Source of the DNA: Bacillota bacterium
GTDB lineage: Bacteria > Bacillota > Clostridia > Lachnospirales > Lachnospiraceae
Reading direction: 5' to 3'
Assembly (NCBI GenBank): GCA_023402845.1
Contig: JAEYFP010000022.1
Location: 1 to 64,000 of the forward strand
Length of the DNA: 64,000 nt
The notes under the pieces were generated by a model. It was not told the DNA's origin. It searched no databases and saw nothing but the letters and a program-made list of their open reading frames with translations. Positions 30,860-39,921 of this stretch are shown piece after piece (positions within the stretch are counted from its first letter, which is position 1; each line of letters starts with the position of its first letter). The position numbers and the translations under genes were made by a program.

Positions 30860-32194
30860 ATGGGTTTAATTCAGGCAATTAAAGGAGCGGCGGAAGGTGC
30901 GCTTGCCGATTCCTGGCGGGAGTATTTTTACTGTGAATCAATCAGTGCGGATGTACTTGTGACAAAGGGTGAAAAACGCGTAAATGGGAAACGCAGCTCC
31001 AATACAAAAGGAAATGATAATATTATCAGCAACGGTTCGATTATTGCCGTCAACGATGGGCAGTGTATGCTGATTGTGGAGCAGGGAAAGGTTGCCGAAA
31101 TTTGTGCACAGCCGGGCGAATTTGTTTATGACAGCTCGACGGAGCCGAGTATATTTTACGGAAATTTGGGAGACAGCATCAAAAAATCGTTTTTGCAGAT
31201 CGGGAAGCGTTTTACATTTGGCGGTGATACGGCAAAGGATCAGAGAGTTTATTATATTAATACAAAGGAGATTCCGGGAAATAAATACGGCACGGCCAAT
31301 CCGGTTCCGTTCCGTGTGGTTGATAAAAATATCGGTCTGGATGTGGATATCGCGATCCGCTGCCATGGCGAGTACTCCTATAAGGTTGTCGATCCGGTTC
31401 TTTTCTATACGAATGTGACGGGTAATGTGGAAAGCGACTATGAAAGGGAGCTGATTGACAGTCAGTTAAAGACAGAGCTGATGACAGCCCTGCAGCCGGC
31501 TTTCGCAAAGATTTCCGATATGGGTATTCGTTACAGCGCACTTCCGGGACATACGATGGAGATGGCGGATGCGCTTAATGACGTGCTTTCCAAGAAATGG
31601 TCCGAATTAAGAGGCCTTGCGATTGTATCGTTCGGTGTCAATTCTGTGACGGCTTCGCCGGAAGATGAGCAGATGATCAAGGATCTGCAGAAGAGCGCAG
31701 TTTTAAGAGATCCGACAATGGCTGCTGCCACACTGACTTCGGCACAGGCGGAAGCAATGAAGAGTGCGGCCGCAAATACGAGCGCGGGACCGATGATGGC
31801 TTTTGCGGGAATGAATATGGCAAATATGGCAGGCGGTATGAATGCCAACAGTTTATATACGATGGGTGCACAGCAGCAGACATCGGCTTCTCAGGGGATG
31901 AATCAGGCAGTATCTGGAAAGGCAGCGGGTTGGATTTGCGCATGCGGTAAAAGCGGCAATACAGGTAAATTCTGTGCGGAATGCGGCAGGCCGCAGCCTT
32001 CCGCAGACGGCTGGACCTGCACGTGCGGCACACTGAATAAAGGAAAGTTTTGCCAGAATTGCGGCAAATCGAAACCGGCAGGTGCGCCTGTTTACAAGTG
32101 TGATAAGTGCGGCTGGGAACCGGAGGATAAGACCAATCCGCCGAAGTTCTGTCCGGAATGCGGTGATGTTTTTGATGACAACGACAAGAAGTAA
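30860..32194 (+). CDS. SPFH-domain protein with C-terminal zinc ribbons (YdjI-like)
   Basis: A 444-residue protein. The N-terminal 300 residues form an SPFH/virion-core-like domain (MGLIQAIKGAAEGALADSWREYFYCESI..SIIAVNDGQCMLIVEQGKVAEICAQPGEFVYDSS) that normally sits on the membrane face and recruits partners. A Met/Ala/Asn-rich linker (about 305-355) leads to three zinc ribbons with CxC or CxxC pairs: CACGKSGNTGKFCAECG, CTCGTLNKGKFCQNCG and CDKCGWEPE..FCPECG. The ATG at 30860 has AAGGTGAG upstream. Homologues are linked to envelope stress and phage-shock-like systems; the role here is inferred. Confidence 0.85.
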   Translation: MGLIQAIKGAAEGALADSWREYFYCESISADVLVTKGEKRVNGKRSSNTKGNDNIISNGSIIAVNDGQCMLIVEQGKVAEICAQPGEFVYDSSTEPSIFYGNLGDSIKKSFLQIGKRFTFGGDTAKDQRVYYINTKEIPGNKYGTANPVPFRVVDKNIGLDVDIAIRCHGEYSYKVVDPVLFYTNVTGNVESDYERELIDSQLKTELMTALQPAFAKISDMGIRYSALPGHTMEMADALNDVLSKKWSELRGLAIVSFGVNSVTASPEDEQMIKDLQKSAVLRDPTMAAATLTSAQAEAMKSAAANTSAGPMMAFAGMNMANMAGGMNANSLYTMGAQQQTSASQGMNQAVSGKAAGWICACGKSGNTGKFCAECGRPQPSADGWTCTCGTLNKGKFCQNCGKSKPAGAPVYKCDKCGWEPEDKTNPPKFCPECGDVFDDNDKK

Positions 32195-32352
32195 GTAATC
32201 CTTGTCCGATTCTGATCCGCACAAAGAACCACAGCAACCCGGTAAATGTACAGACAAAGTCGATGCGGCACTGCTGTATGCGGAAGGTTTTGTATTTTAT
32301 GGAGTCCTTCTTTCTTTGTACGGATCCAATATACAAAGAAAGAAGGATTTTT
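32195..32352 (+). promoter_or_regulatory. Riboswitch-like leader with terminator, upstream of DUF4430/ECF genes
   Basis: TCCGCA (32216-32221) pairs with TGCGGA (32279-32284), and inside it ACAGCA (32231-32236) pairs with TGCTGT (32272-32277). Downstream, TCCTTCTTTCTTTGTA (32305-32320) pairs perfectly with the 16 bases at 32332-32347, and TTTTT follows directly, ending at the ATG of the next gene. GAAGG at 32283-32287 can instead pair with CCTTC at 32306-32310, which would disrupt both the first stem and the terminator. I could not match it to a known riboswitch class. Confidence 0.55.
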
Positions 32353-32760
32353 ATGTCTGAAAAAAGAAAAACGAATAAAAAGATTTTAGCAGGTGTGCTG
32401 GGACTTGTCGTACTCGCGTTGTTTTTGGGCGCGCTGTACCTGGGGTTCCGGCCGCGGGGAGAAGTTGGCAGCAAGGAAATTGCGGTGACTTTCATACATG
32501 AGGATCTATCCGAAAAATCTGTTGCCATCAAAACGAATGAGGCCTATCTTGGCGATGCACTGATGCAGGAGAACCTGATTGCAGGAGAAGAGGGGGAGTA
32601 CGGGCTTTATGTGACGGATGCGGACGGTGAGCATGCAGATGAGAGTAAGCAGGAATGGTGGTGTTTTACTAAAGAAGGCGAAACACTGCTGACCGGTGCG
32701 GATACGACGCCGATCGAGGACGGAGATCAATTTGAGATTACATTCACAACGGGCTGGTAG
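32353..32760 (+). CDS. DUF4430 membrane-anchored protein (transcobalamin C-terminal-like)
   Basis: A 135-residue protein. The ATG at 32353 directly follows the terminator hairpin, whose 3' arm contains AAGGA; the in-frame extension to 32263 lies in the leader and is rejected. It has one N-terminal membrane helix (ILAGVLGLVVLALFLGALYLGF) and an extracellular DUF4430 domain (VTFIHEDLSEKSVAIKTNEAYLGDALMQ..LYVTDADGEHADESKQEWWCFTKEG..PIEDGDQFEITFTTGW). DUF4430 is related to the C-terminal domain of cobalamin carriers. It overlaps the ECF S-component gene, so the two likely form a substrate-capture plus uptake pair. Confidence 0.8.
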   Translation: MSEKRKTNKKILAGVLGLVVLALFLGALYLGFRPRGEVGSKEIAVTFIHEDLSEKSVAIKTNEAYLGDALMQENLIAGEEGEYGLYVTDADGEHADESKQEWWCFTKEGETLLTGADTTPIEDGDQFEITFTTGW

Positions 32761-33274
32761 GCTGTCGGCGGGGGAAATTGTATTATATGGAATATTGGCT
32801 GCGCTGCTGATTGCGGTACAGATCGGACTTGCCTTTTTGCCTAATATTGAGCTGGTTTCCGTACTGATTATTGTTTATACTCTGGCAATCGGCAAGAAGG
32901 TCTTTTATCCGCTCTATACCTTTGTATTGGTCGAAGGCTTACTATACGGCTATGGCATCTGGTGGATTAATTATTTGTATGTATGGGCGGTGCTTGTCAT
33001 TGTTGTACTGTTTTTAAAGGAACAGGAGAGTCCGGTCGTGTGGATGATCGTCGCGGGCTTGTTTGGCCTTTTATTCGGTGCACTGACTACCATTCCCTAT
33101 TTTTTTATCGGCGGTGTTCAAATGGCATGGGCTTATTTTTTAAACGGAATCCCGTTTGATTTGCTGCACTGCGCCGGAAACTGTGTGACAACACTGATTT
33201 TGTATAAACCTCTCAGAAACCTGATAAAACGCTGTATGGAGCGCCTGTCAATTACATCAAATTCTAAAAATTGA
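32732..33274 (+). CDS. ECF transporter S component
   Basis: About 180 residues with at least five membrane helices (IVLYGILAALLIAVQIGLAFLPNIELVSVLIIVYTLAIGKKVFYPLYTFVLVEGLLYGYGIWWINYLYVWAVLVIVVLFL ..), the layout of ECF substrate-binding subunits. No normal ATG exists: TTG 32732 with GGAG six bases upstream is the best start, overlapping the DUF4430 gene by 29 bases; GTG 32696 would add basic residues of doubtful coding value. Energy would come from an EcfAAT module elsewhere. The substrate is not determined; the DUF4430 partner hints at a corrinoid or similar vitamin. Confidence 0.8.
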   Translation: MRLHSQRAGRLSAGEIVLYGILAALLIAVQIGLAFLPNIELVSVLIIVYTLAIGKKVFYPLYTFVLVEGLLYGYGIWWINYLYVWAVLVIVVLFLKEQESPVVWMIVAGLFGLLFGALTTIPYFFIGGVQMAWAYFLNGIPFDLLHCAGNCVTTLILYKPLRNLIKRCMERLSITSNSKN

Positions 33275-33294
33275 TAAATTTTTTAAGATTTTTA

Positions 33295-33324
33295 TTGTCA
33301 GGAGATTGTTTTGTCAGTTATACT
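33295..33324 (+). promoter_or_regulatory. Promoter candidate of the PsiE-like gene
   Basis: TTGTCA (33295-33300), an 18-base spacer and TATACT (33319-33324), about 70 bases before the start codon. Confidence 0.4.
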
Positions 33325-33396
33325 GGATAAGTGTGATAGAAATCCAAAGAATGAGTGTGGGGCAATATCACATAAATATGTATTTGGAGAGATGTG

Positions 33397-34005
33397 ATGA
33401 GAAAAAGTACTGCTTCAATAATACTCAGTTTTGCCAATTGGCTTGAACTGTTTATTTCCTTTATTATGATGGTTATTCTGATTTTTCTGTCTTTTCGGTT
33501 TATGCTCGACGTGCTGGCAGTTTCTGATATGCAGGGAGCAGCTTCTTTGACCGAATTTCTGGAAATGGCAATTAATATCGCGGTCGGTGTGGAGTTTGTA
33601 AAGATGCTTTGCAAGCATACACCGGAAACAATTATCGAGGTGCTGCTGTTTGCGACAGCGAGACAGATGATAGTTTATCACAATTCTGCGCTTGATACGC
33701 TGATCGGTGTGGTTTGTATTGCAGGATTGTTTGCAACAAAGAAGTATTTTTTCTGCGCGTTTGACACGACAGAAGAAGCTGTCTTTCGGGCTGCACAGAA
33801 GGCAAAAATTATCAATTGGCTTTACCACATCAATATACCAAGCGAGGATGGCGATACGCTTGGTGATGTCGTGGTCAATCGACTGATAAAAGAGGATAAG
33901 GAAATTGCGACAGGATCCTGTGTTTACTATCATGACTTTGCACTGCGGATTGCAAAGATGCATGGAGATGTCATCACGCGGGTAGAAGTGATCCGTTCCC
34001 TGTAA
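33397..34005 (+). CDS. PsiE-like membrane protein with C-terminal TrkA_C-like domain
   Basis: A 202-residue protein with ATG 33397 behind GGAGAG. Four hydrophobic segments (ELFISFIMMVILIFLSFRFML, FLEMAINIAVGVEFVKML, TIIEVLLFATARQMIVY, TLIGVVCIAGLFATKKYFF) resemble the phosphate-starvation PsiE family. The soluble tail (IPSEDGDTLGDVVVNRLIKEDKEIATGSCVYYHDFALRIAKMHGDVITRVEVIRSL) looks like a short regulatory domain. Function unknown. It stands alone, with a terminator right after it. Confidence 0.65.
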   Translation: MRKSTASIILSFANWLELFISFIMMVILIFLSFRFMLDVLAVSDMQGAASLTEFLEMAINIAVGVEFVKMLCKHTPETIIEVLLFATARQMIVYHNSALDTLIGVVCIAGLFATKKYFFCAFDTTEEAVFRAAQKAKIINWLYHINIPSEDGDTLGDVVVNRLIKEDKEIATGSCVYYHDFALRIAKMHGDVITRVEVIRSL

Positions 34006-34030
34006 TATAAAAATAAGACTTATATAATAA

Positions 34031-34074
34031 AAACTCCGGCAGAAGATCACATCTTTTTCTTCTGCCGGGGTTTT
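34031..34074. terminator. Bidirectional terminator between convergent genes
   Basis: CTCCGGCAGAAGA (34034-34046) pairs with TCTTCTGCCGGGG (34058-34070) with one wobble, flanked by A-rich and T-rich runs. It serves the PsiE-like gene and the convergent transporter gene. Confidence 0.85.
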
Positions 34075-34104
34075 CAATTTATCAACTCATTGTTTAAATT
34101 TTAG

Positions 34105-35421
34105 TTAAGCTTTTTCCTTTGATGGTTTGACCATCGTGATACAGATAATGAATGCGATGATATAGAGTGCAATAGTTACATAAAGAACTGCCTGGTAACC
34201 GGTGGGATTGACTTTAATGATTTCTGTTGTGCCGTCGGCAAGCGTATGAGACAAGTCGACTTCAGCACCAAATTTCTTAACAATCCAGGTGGCGAGCTGA
34301 TTGCCGGTCAGGCCGGCAAATGCCCAGGCAGAAAGGGTAATACCATGAATCGCACTGATGCTCTTCATACCGTAATGATCGGAAAGCAGTGTCGGTACAT
34401 TGCTGAAGCCGCCGCCGTATCCGGCGTTAACAGCAAAAAGAAGGATCAGTACGAGAATCATGAAGAACGAATTTTGACCCATATTGGAAATGCCCTTCGT
34501 CAGAATGACAAATCCTGTTGCGATGATTGACATTATGAATATAATTTTATAAATTTTATTTCTGTCTGTAAATGTATCAGCCCAGGCGGAGAAGCCAAGA
34601 CGCCCTGCCGCATTGAAGATTGCCGTTACAGAAGAAAGGATGCCGACAATGCCGACAAGTCCGATGCACTTGACAATCATCTTTTCCTGTGAGATCAGCG
34701 CAAGGCCGCAGGTAATATTGATATAGAACATCAGCCAGATACCAAGAAATGTGACAGGTTTTGATTTGATGACATCGATTGCGTGCGCACCCTTTGCGGA
34801 AAGCTCCTCATGCCAGCCCTCCGGCTTTGCAAGGAAGAGATGGCCGACGAACATCATGACAAAATAAACACAGGCAAGAATCAAAAACATCTTGTATATG
34901 CCGCCTTCTCCGAGAGAATCGAGAAGTGTCTGCATAATCGGGCTGGCGATTGCCTTTGCGGCGCCGAATCCGGCAACGGCAAGACCGGTTGCAAGACCCT
35001 TGCGGTCTTCAAACCAGAGCATCAGTGTTTTAACAGGGGAAAGATAACCTGTTCCGAGCCCGATCCCCATAATAAAACCGTAGCATACATAGATGCCAAG
35101 CAAGGCCAGCAGGCTGCCCTGATGTGTGCCGCCATACCAAATAAAAAACCCGGTGCCTGCCATTCCGGCAGCAAAGCAGATCGCAGCAATTAAGGAGGAC
35201 CTGTGGATGTCCTTTTCAACGGTATGGCCCAGAAACGCGGCGGACATACCGAGGAAAAAAATAGCAAAGCTGAAAGCCCATTCCGTGGCTGCCTTCGAAA
35301 AGCCGATATAGTCGGCGATTTCCTGTGAAAAAATAGACCAGCAATAAACTGTGCCGATGCTGCAGTGCAGCAAAAGAGCGGGAATGGCGGCCCTTGTCCA
35401 TTTGTTACTGTACTTACTCAT
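34105..35421 (-). CDS. OFA-family MFS transporter (oxalate/formate or lactate type)
   Basis: A 438-residue, twelve-helix carrier. The start KWTRAAIPALLLHCSIGTVYCWSIFSQEIADYIGFSKAATEWAFSFAIFFLGMSAAFLG is typical of the oxalate/formate antiporter family, as are the loop LMLWFEDRKGLATGLAVAGFG and the second-half motif YGGGFSNVPTLLSDHYGMKSISAIHG. Likely substrates are small carboxylates such as formate, oxalate or lactate; sequence alone does not decide. It is a single-gene unit with its promoter in the gap shared with the divergent cysK-like gene. Confidence 0.85.
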   Translation of the reverse strand: MSKYSNKWTRAAIPALLLHCSIGTVYCWSIFSQEIADYIGFSKAATEWAFSFAIFFLGMSAAFLGHTVEKDIHRSSLIAAICFAAGMAGTGFFIWYGGTHQGSLLALLGIYVCYGFIMGIGLGTGYLSPVKTLMLWFEDRKGLATGLAVAGFGAAKAIASPIMQTLLDSLGEGGIYKMFLILACVYFVMMFVGHLFLAKPEGWHEELSAKGAHAIDVIKSKPVTFLGIWLMFYINITCGLALISQEKMIVKCIGLVGIVGILSSVTAIFNAAGRLGFSAWADTFTDRNKIYKIIFIMSIIATGFVILTKGISNMGQNSFFMILVLILLFAVNAGYGGGFSNVPTLLSDHYGMKSISAIHGITLSAWAFAGLTGNQLATWIVKKFGAEVDLSHTLADGTTEIIKVNPTGYQAVLYVTIALYIIAFIICITMVKPSKEKA

Positions 35422-35697
35422 TTGTAATACTTCCTTTCCTTATGTGAAATCATTCGTATATGAGGCATAAGTAAAATAATAGGAACAGCTCTTTTGGCAA
35501 TAAAAAAGCATACTCTATATTATATAAAAAGCAATATGCGTCACATAACGACTATTATATACCAAACATTTGAATAAAGAAAGAAAAATTATGTTTGGGT
35601 GAAAATAAAATATTTAGATAGTATATTTCCTTTGGTTTTGCTATAATGCTATAGGAATGCGCGGAGCCTGTTAAATGGGCTTTTGGAGAGGAATAAC
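35422..35697. other. AT-rich divergent spacer
   Basis: It holds a TATAAT at 35642-35647 for the cysK-like gene and an 8-base inverted repeat CCAAACAT (35562-35569) / ATGTTTGG (35591-35598). No T-box or S-box features were seen. Confidence 0.45.
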
Positions 35698-36666
35698 ATG
35701 GTTTATAATAACATTTTAGAGGCGATCGGTCATACTCCAATCGTGCGCCTGAACAGAATGCCGGATGAAGACTCGGCAGAGGTGCTCGTAAAGCATGAAG
35801 GGCTGAACATAGGCGGTTCCATTAAAACACGAACCGCTTATCATATGCTGAAGGCAGCCGAAATAGAAGGGCTGATTCATGCCGATACGATCATTGTGGA
35901 GCCTACGAGCGGTAATCAGGGGATTGGTCTGGCACTTGTCGGATCGGTGAAGGGATATACGGTGAAAATTATCATGCCGGATTCCGTGAGCGAGGAACGG
36001 CGGAAGCTTGTAAAAAGCTACGGTGCCGAGGTGATCCTTGTACACGATGCAGGCGATATCGGAGCCTGTATCGAGGAGTGTCTTCAAACGGCGCTTCGCA
36101 TGGCAGCAGAGGATTCCCGTGTCTACATTCCGCAGCAGTTTGCAAATCGAAATAATCCAAAGGTACACAAATATCATACGGCACTCGAAATACTGGAACA
36201 GGTGGAGGGGCCGATCGACGGCTTCTGTTCCGGCGTAGGAACTGGCGGAACCATTTCCGGTGTCGGAGAGATATTAAAAAGCCAGAATCCCGATATCCTT
36301 ATTTGGGCGGTAGAGCCGGAAAATGCCGCTATTTTGTCCGGCGGCAGTATTGGCACCCATTTGCAGATGGGCATCGGTGACGGATTGATCCCTGAAAATT
36401 TAAATCAGAATATTTATGAGGAAATTTGCATCATTACGGATGAAGAAGCGCTTAAGACGGCGCGGCGACTCATATGTGAAGAAGGACTGATGTGCGGAAT
36501 ATCAAGCGGTTCGAACGTGGCTGCCGCATTGAAAATGGCAAAGAAGCTCGGAAAGGGCAAGACGGTTGTAACAATCCTTCCGGATACGGGGGAGCGATAT
36601 TTCAGTACGGAGTTGTTTCGGAATTGTGCGTCTGAAGATGTTTGTGAGGATGCTGAAAAGAAATAA
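35698..36666 (+). CDS. Cysteine synthase family PLP enzyme
   Basis: A 322-residue enzyme of fold type II PLP family; the ATG at 35698 with GGAGAGG is preferred to the TTG at 35683. The PLP lysine is in NIGGSIKTRTAYHML, the substrate loop is PTSGNQGIGLAL, the phosphate-binding glycine loop is GVGTGGTISGVGE, and CGISSGSNVAAAL follows. The core says O-acetylserine sulfhydrylase or a close relative. Two usually conserved spots differ: GGSxKTR instead of GGSxKDR, and TSGNQGI instead of TSGNTGI, so another substrate is possible. It is 29 bases upstream of carB and probably co-transcribed with it. Confidence 0.85.
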   Translation: MVYNNILEAIGHTPIVRLNRMPDEDSAEVLVKHEGLNIGGSIKTRTAYHMLKAAEIEGLIHADTIIVEPTSGNQGIGLALVGSVKGYTVKIIMPDSVSEERRKLVKSYGAEVILVHDAGDIGACIEECLQTALRMAAEDSRVYIPQQFANRNNPKVHKYHTALEILEQVEGPIDGFCSGVGTGGTISGVGEILKSQNPDILIWAVEPENAAILSGGSIGTHLQMGIGDGLIPENLNQNIYEEICIITDEEALKTARRLICEEGLMCGISSGSNVAAALKMAKKLGKGKTVVTILPDTGERYFSTELFRNCASEDVCEDAEKK

Positions 36667-36695
36667 AAATACAGAGAAAGCGGGGAACAGTATAC

Positions 36696-39600
36696 ATGAA
36701 AAAAAGAGAGGATATTCACAAAATTCTGATTATCGGTTCCGGGCCGATTATCATCGGACAGGCATGTGAGTTCGATTATTCAGGTACACAGGCATGTAAG
36801 GCGTTAAAAAGCCTTGGTTATGAAATCGTACTTGTCAATTCAAACCCGGCTACGATCATGACAGATCCGGAGACCGCGGACGTAACATATATTGAGCCGT
36901 TGAATGTCGGGCGTCTGGAGCAGATTATCAAAAAGGAACGCCCTGATGGACTGCTGCCGAATCTGGGCGGGCAGACTGGTCTGAATTTATGTTCAGAGCT
37001 GAATGCGGCGGGAATTCTCGAAAAATATGGCGTCAAAGTAATCGGTGTACAGGTGGATGCGATCGAGCGCGGAGAGGACAGGGTTGAATTCAAAAAGACA
37101 ATGGAATCGCTCGGCATCGAAATGGCGAGAAGCGAAGTTGCCTATACGGTGGACGATGCACTTGCAATTGCGGAAAAACTGGGTTATCCGGTTGTACTGC
37201 GCCCCGCTTATACGATGGGCGGAGCAGGCGGCGGCCTTGTATATAATGTAGAGGAATTAAAGACAGTTTGTGCAAGAGGCTTGCAGGCCAGCATGGTCGG
37301 ACAGGTGCTCGTAGAGGAATCTGTACTCGGTTGGGAAGAGCTGGAGCTTGAGGTTGTAAGAGATGCAACAGGCAAGATGATTACGGTCTGCTTTATCGAA
37401 AATATCGATCCGCTCGGTGTGCATACAGGCGATTCGTTCTGCAGTGCGCCGATGCTGACGATTCCGAAGGAAGCGCAGGAGGAACTGCAGCGCCAGGCAT
37501 ACAAAATTGTGGATGCGATCCAGGTCATCGGTGGTACAAATGTGCAATTTGCAAGAAACACACAGGACGGCAGGATCATCGTCATCGAAATTAATCCCAG
37601 AACATCCCGTTCTTCCGCACTTGCTTCCAAGGCGACAGGTTTCCCGATCGCACTTGTATCGGCAATGCTTGCGGCGGGGCTGGATCTTAGTGATATCTCC
37701 TGCGGCAAATATGGCACTTTGGACAAGTATCAGCCGGACGGTGACTATATCGTTATCAAATTTGCGCGCTGGGCGTTTGAGAAATTTAAGGGTGCACAGG
37801 ATAAGCTTGGCACGCAGATGCGTGCGGTCGGCGAAGTTATGAGTATCGGTAAGACGTATAAGGAAGCGTTTCAGAAGGCAATCCGCTCTTTGGAAAACGG
37901 GCGCTACGGACTCGGTAATGCGAAGAATTTTGCCAGCCTTACCAGAGGTGAGCTGTTAGACATGCTGCATATTCCGACGAGCGAGCGTCAGTTTATCATG
38001 TACGAGGCTCTGCGTAAGGGCGCGACCGTCGACGAGCTTTATGAGATCACAAAAATCAAGCCATATTTCATTGAACAAATGGAAGAGCTTGTGCTGGAGG
38101 AGGAGACAATCAAGACCTATCGGGGAGGTGTACCTCCGACGGAGGTACTGTTGGCAGCGAAAAAGGATGGCTTCGCCGATCAGTATTTAAGTCAGCTTTT
38201 AGATGTGCCGGAGGCCGACATCAGAAGTGCAAGGCTTCGGGCGGGCATTACGGAGGCATGGGAAGGAGTGCATGTCAGCGGAACACAGGACAGTGCTTAT
38301 TACTTCTCCTCTTATAATAGGAAGGATAGGAGTCCGGTCAGTGGAAATCCGAATAAGATTATGATCCTCGGCGGCGGTCCGAACCGGATCGGACAGGGCA
38401 TTGAGTTTGATTATTGCTGTGTTCATGCGGCAAAGGCACTTCGGAAGCTTGGTTTTGAGACGATCATCGTAAATTGTAACCCGGAGACGGTTTCCACGGA
38501 TTACGATACATCAGACAAGCTTTATTTTGAACCGCTGACACTTGAGGATGTGCTGAGCATTTATGAGAAGGAAAAGCCGATCGGCGTTATTGCACAGTTT
38601 GGCGGGCAGACGCCGCTAAACCTTGCTGCTGATTTAAAGAAAAACGGCGTAAAAATATTAGGAACGACTCCCGAGACGATTGATCTTGCAGAGGACCGGG
38701 ATCTGTTTCGCGAAATGATGGACAAGCTTGAAATTCCGATGCCCGAATCAGGTATGGCCGTCAATGTGGAAGAAGCGCTCGCGATCGCAAAGAAAATCGG
38801 TTATCCGGTCATGGTCCGCCCCTCTTATGTGCTTGGAGGCCGCGGAATGGAGGTTGTGCATGATGATGGACATATGAAAGTGTATATGGACGCGGCAGTC
38901 GGCGTAACACCGGACAGGCCGATCCTCATTGACCGCTTTTTGCATAATGCGCTGGAATGTGAAGCCGATGCGATCAGCGACGGCGAGTATGCATTTGTGC
39001 CGGCTGTTATGGAGCATATTGAGCTTGCGGGGATTCATTCGGGCGATTCTGCCTGTGTGCTTCCTTCTATCAGTATTTCACCGGAAAATGTGGCGCTCAT
39101 AAAGAATTATACAAAAAAGATTGCACAGGAAATGCATGTGCAGGGCCTGATGAATATGCAGTACGCGATTGAAGACGGAAAGGTCTATGTACTTGAGGCA
39201 AATCCGAGAGCTTCGCGTACCGTGCCGCTCGTATCAAAGGTCTGCAATATCCGTATGGTGCCGCTCGCGACGGAAATCATCACGGCTGCGATTACCGACA
39301 GGCCTTCACCGGTTCCGGCATTGGCTGAAAAAAAATTTGCTCATTACGGTGTAAAGGAAGCGGTATTTCCCTTCAACATGTTTCAGGAGGTCGATCCGCT
39401 GTTGGGGCCGGAGATGCGTTCGACCGGCGAGGTGCTAGGCATGTCCGCCAATTTCGGAGAGGCTTATTATAAGGCACAGGAGGCGACGCAGACAAGGCTT
39501 CCTCTTTCCGGTACGGTGCTGATCAGTGTCAATGACAGGGATAAGGCAGAGCTTGTGGAGGTGGCAAAGGGCTTTTATGAATGCGGCTTCAAGATCATCG

Positions 39601-39911
39601 CGACAGGCGGAACCTATGACAGGATCACGGCAGCAGGAATTCCGACTGTAAAGACGTTCAAGCTGCAGCAGGGTCGGCCGAACGTGCTTGATGCGATTAC
39701 AAATCATGAGGTTAGCATTGTTATCAATACGCCGGATGATAAGAAGGGCGTAATGGATGACAGTTATATTAGAAAGGGTGTTATCAAGGCACGCATTCCG
39801 TATGTAACGACGATGGCGGCAGCCAAGGCTTCGATCGAAGGGATCCGGGCGATGCAGAACGATAAGGGCAGTGTGAAGTCCTTGCAGCAGTTTCACGCGG
39901 AAATTATATAA
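36696..39911 (+). CDS. carB: Carbamoyl-phosphate synthase large subunit
   Basis: A 1,071-residue ATP-dependent synthase feeding pyrimidine and arginine synthesis. Two homologous ATP-grasp halves begin KILIIGSGPIIIGQACEFDYSGTQA and KIMILGGGPNRIGQGIEFDYCCVHA. Carboxyphosphate and carbamoyl-phosphate sites show GGQTGLNL and GGQTPLNLA, and VLRPAYTMGGAGGG and MVRPSYVLGGRGME are the ATP-binding loops. The C-terminal MGS-like allosteric domain (GFKIIATGGTYDRI) is intact. The glutaminase subunit carA is not next to it, unlike the usual carAB order; it must be encoded elsewhere if ammonia comes from glutamine. Confidence 0.96.
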   Translation: MKKREDIHKILIIGSGPIIIGQACEFDYSGTQACKALKSLGYEIVLVNSNPATIMTDPETADVTYIEPLNVGRLEQIIKKERPDGLLPNLGGQTGLNLCSELNAAGILEKYGVKVIGVQVDAIERGEDRVEFKKTMESLGIEMARSEVAYTVDDALAIAEKLGYPVVLRPAYTMGGAGGGLVYNVEELKTVCARGLQASMVGQVLVEESVLGWEELELEVVRDATGKMITVCFIENIDPLGVHTGDSFCSAPMLTIPKEAQEELQRQAYKIVDAIQVIGGTNVQFARNTQDGRIIVIEINPRTSRSSALASKATGFPIALVSAMLAAGLDLSDISCGKYGTLDKYQPDGDYIVIKFARWAFEKFKGAQDKLGTQMRAVGEVMSIGKTYKEAFQKAIRSLENGRYGLGNAKNFASLTRGELLDMLHIPTSERQFIMYEALRKGATVDELYEITKIKPYFIEQMEELVLEEETIKTYRGGVPPTEVLLAAKKDGFADQYLSQLLDVPEADIRSARLRAGITEAWEGVHVSGTQDSAYYFSSYNRKDRSPVSGNPNKIMILGGGPNRIGQGIEFDYCCVHAAKALRKLGFETIIVNCNPETVSTDYDTSDKLYFEPLTLEDVLSIYEKEKPIGVIAQFGGQTPLNLAADLKKNGVKILGTTPETIDLAEDRDLFREMMDKLEIPMPESGMAVNVEEALAIAKKIGYPVMVRPSYVLGGRGMEVVHDDGHMKVYMDAAVGVTPDRPILIDRFLHNALECEADAISDGEYAFVPAVMEHIELAGIHSGDSACVLPSISISPENVALIKNYTKKIAQEMHVQGLMNMQYAIEDGKVYVLEANPRASRTVPLVSKVCNIRMVPLATEIITAAITDRPSPVPALAEKKFAHYGVKEAVFPFNMFQEVDPLLGPEMRSTGEVLGMSANFGEAYYKAQEATQTRLPLSGTVLISVNDRDKAELVEVAKGFYECGFKIIATGGTYDRITAAGIPTVKTFKLQQGRPNVLDAITNHEVSIVINTPDDKKGVMDDSYIRKGVIKARIPYVTTMAAAKASIEGIRAMQNDKGSVKSLQQFHAEII

Positions 39912-39921
39912 AAAAGGCTAT

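Noticed and set aside
32195..32352. Cobalamin riboswitch before the DUF4430 gene
   Set aside because: GCACTG and GGAAGG pieces are suggestive, but the full B12 box and the other conserved blocks are not present in the right order.
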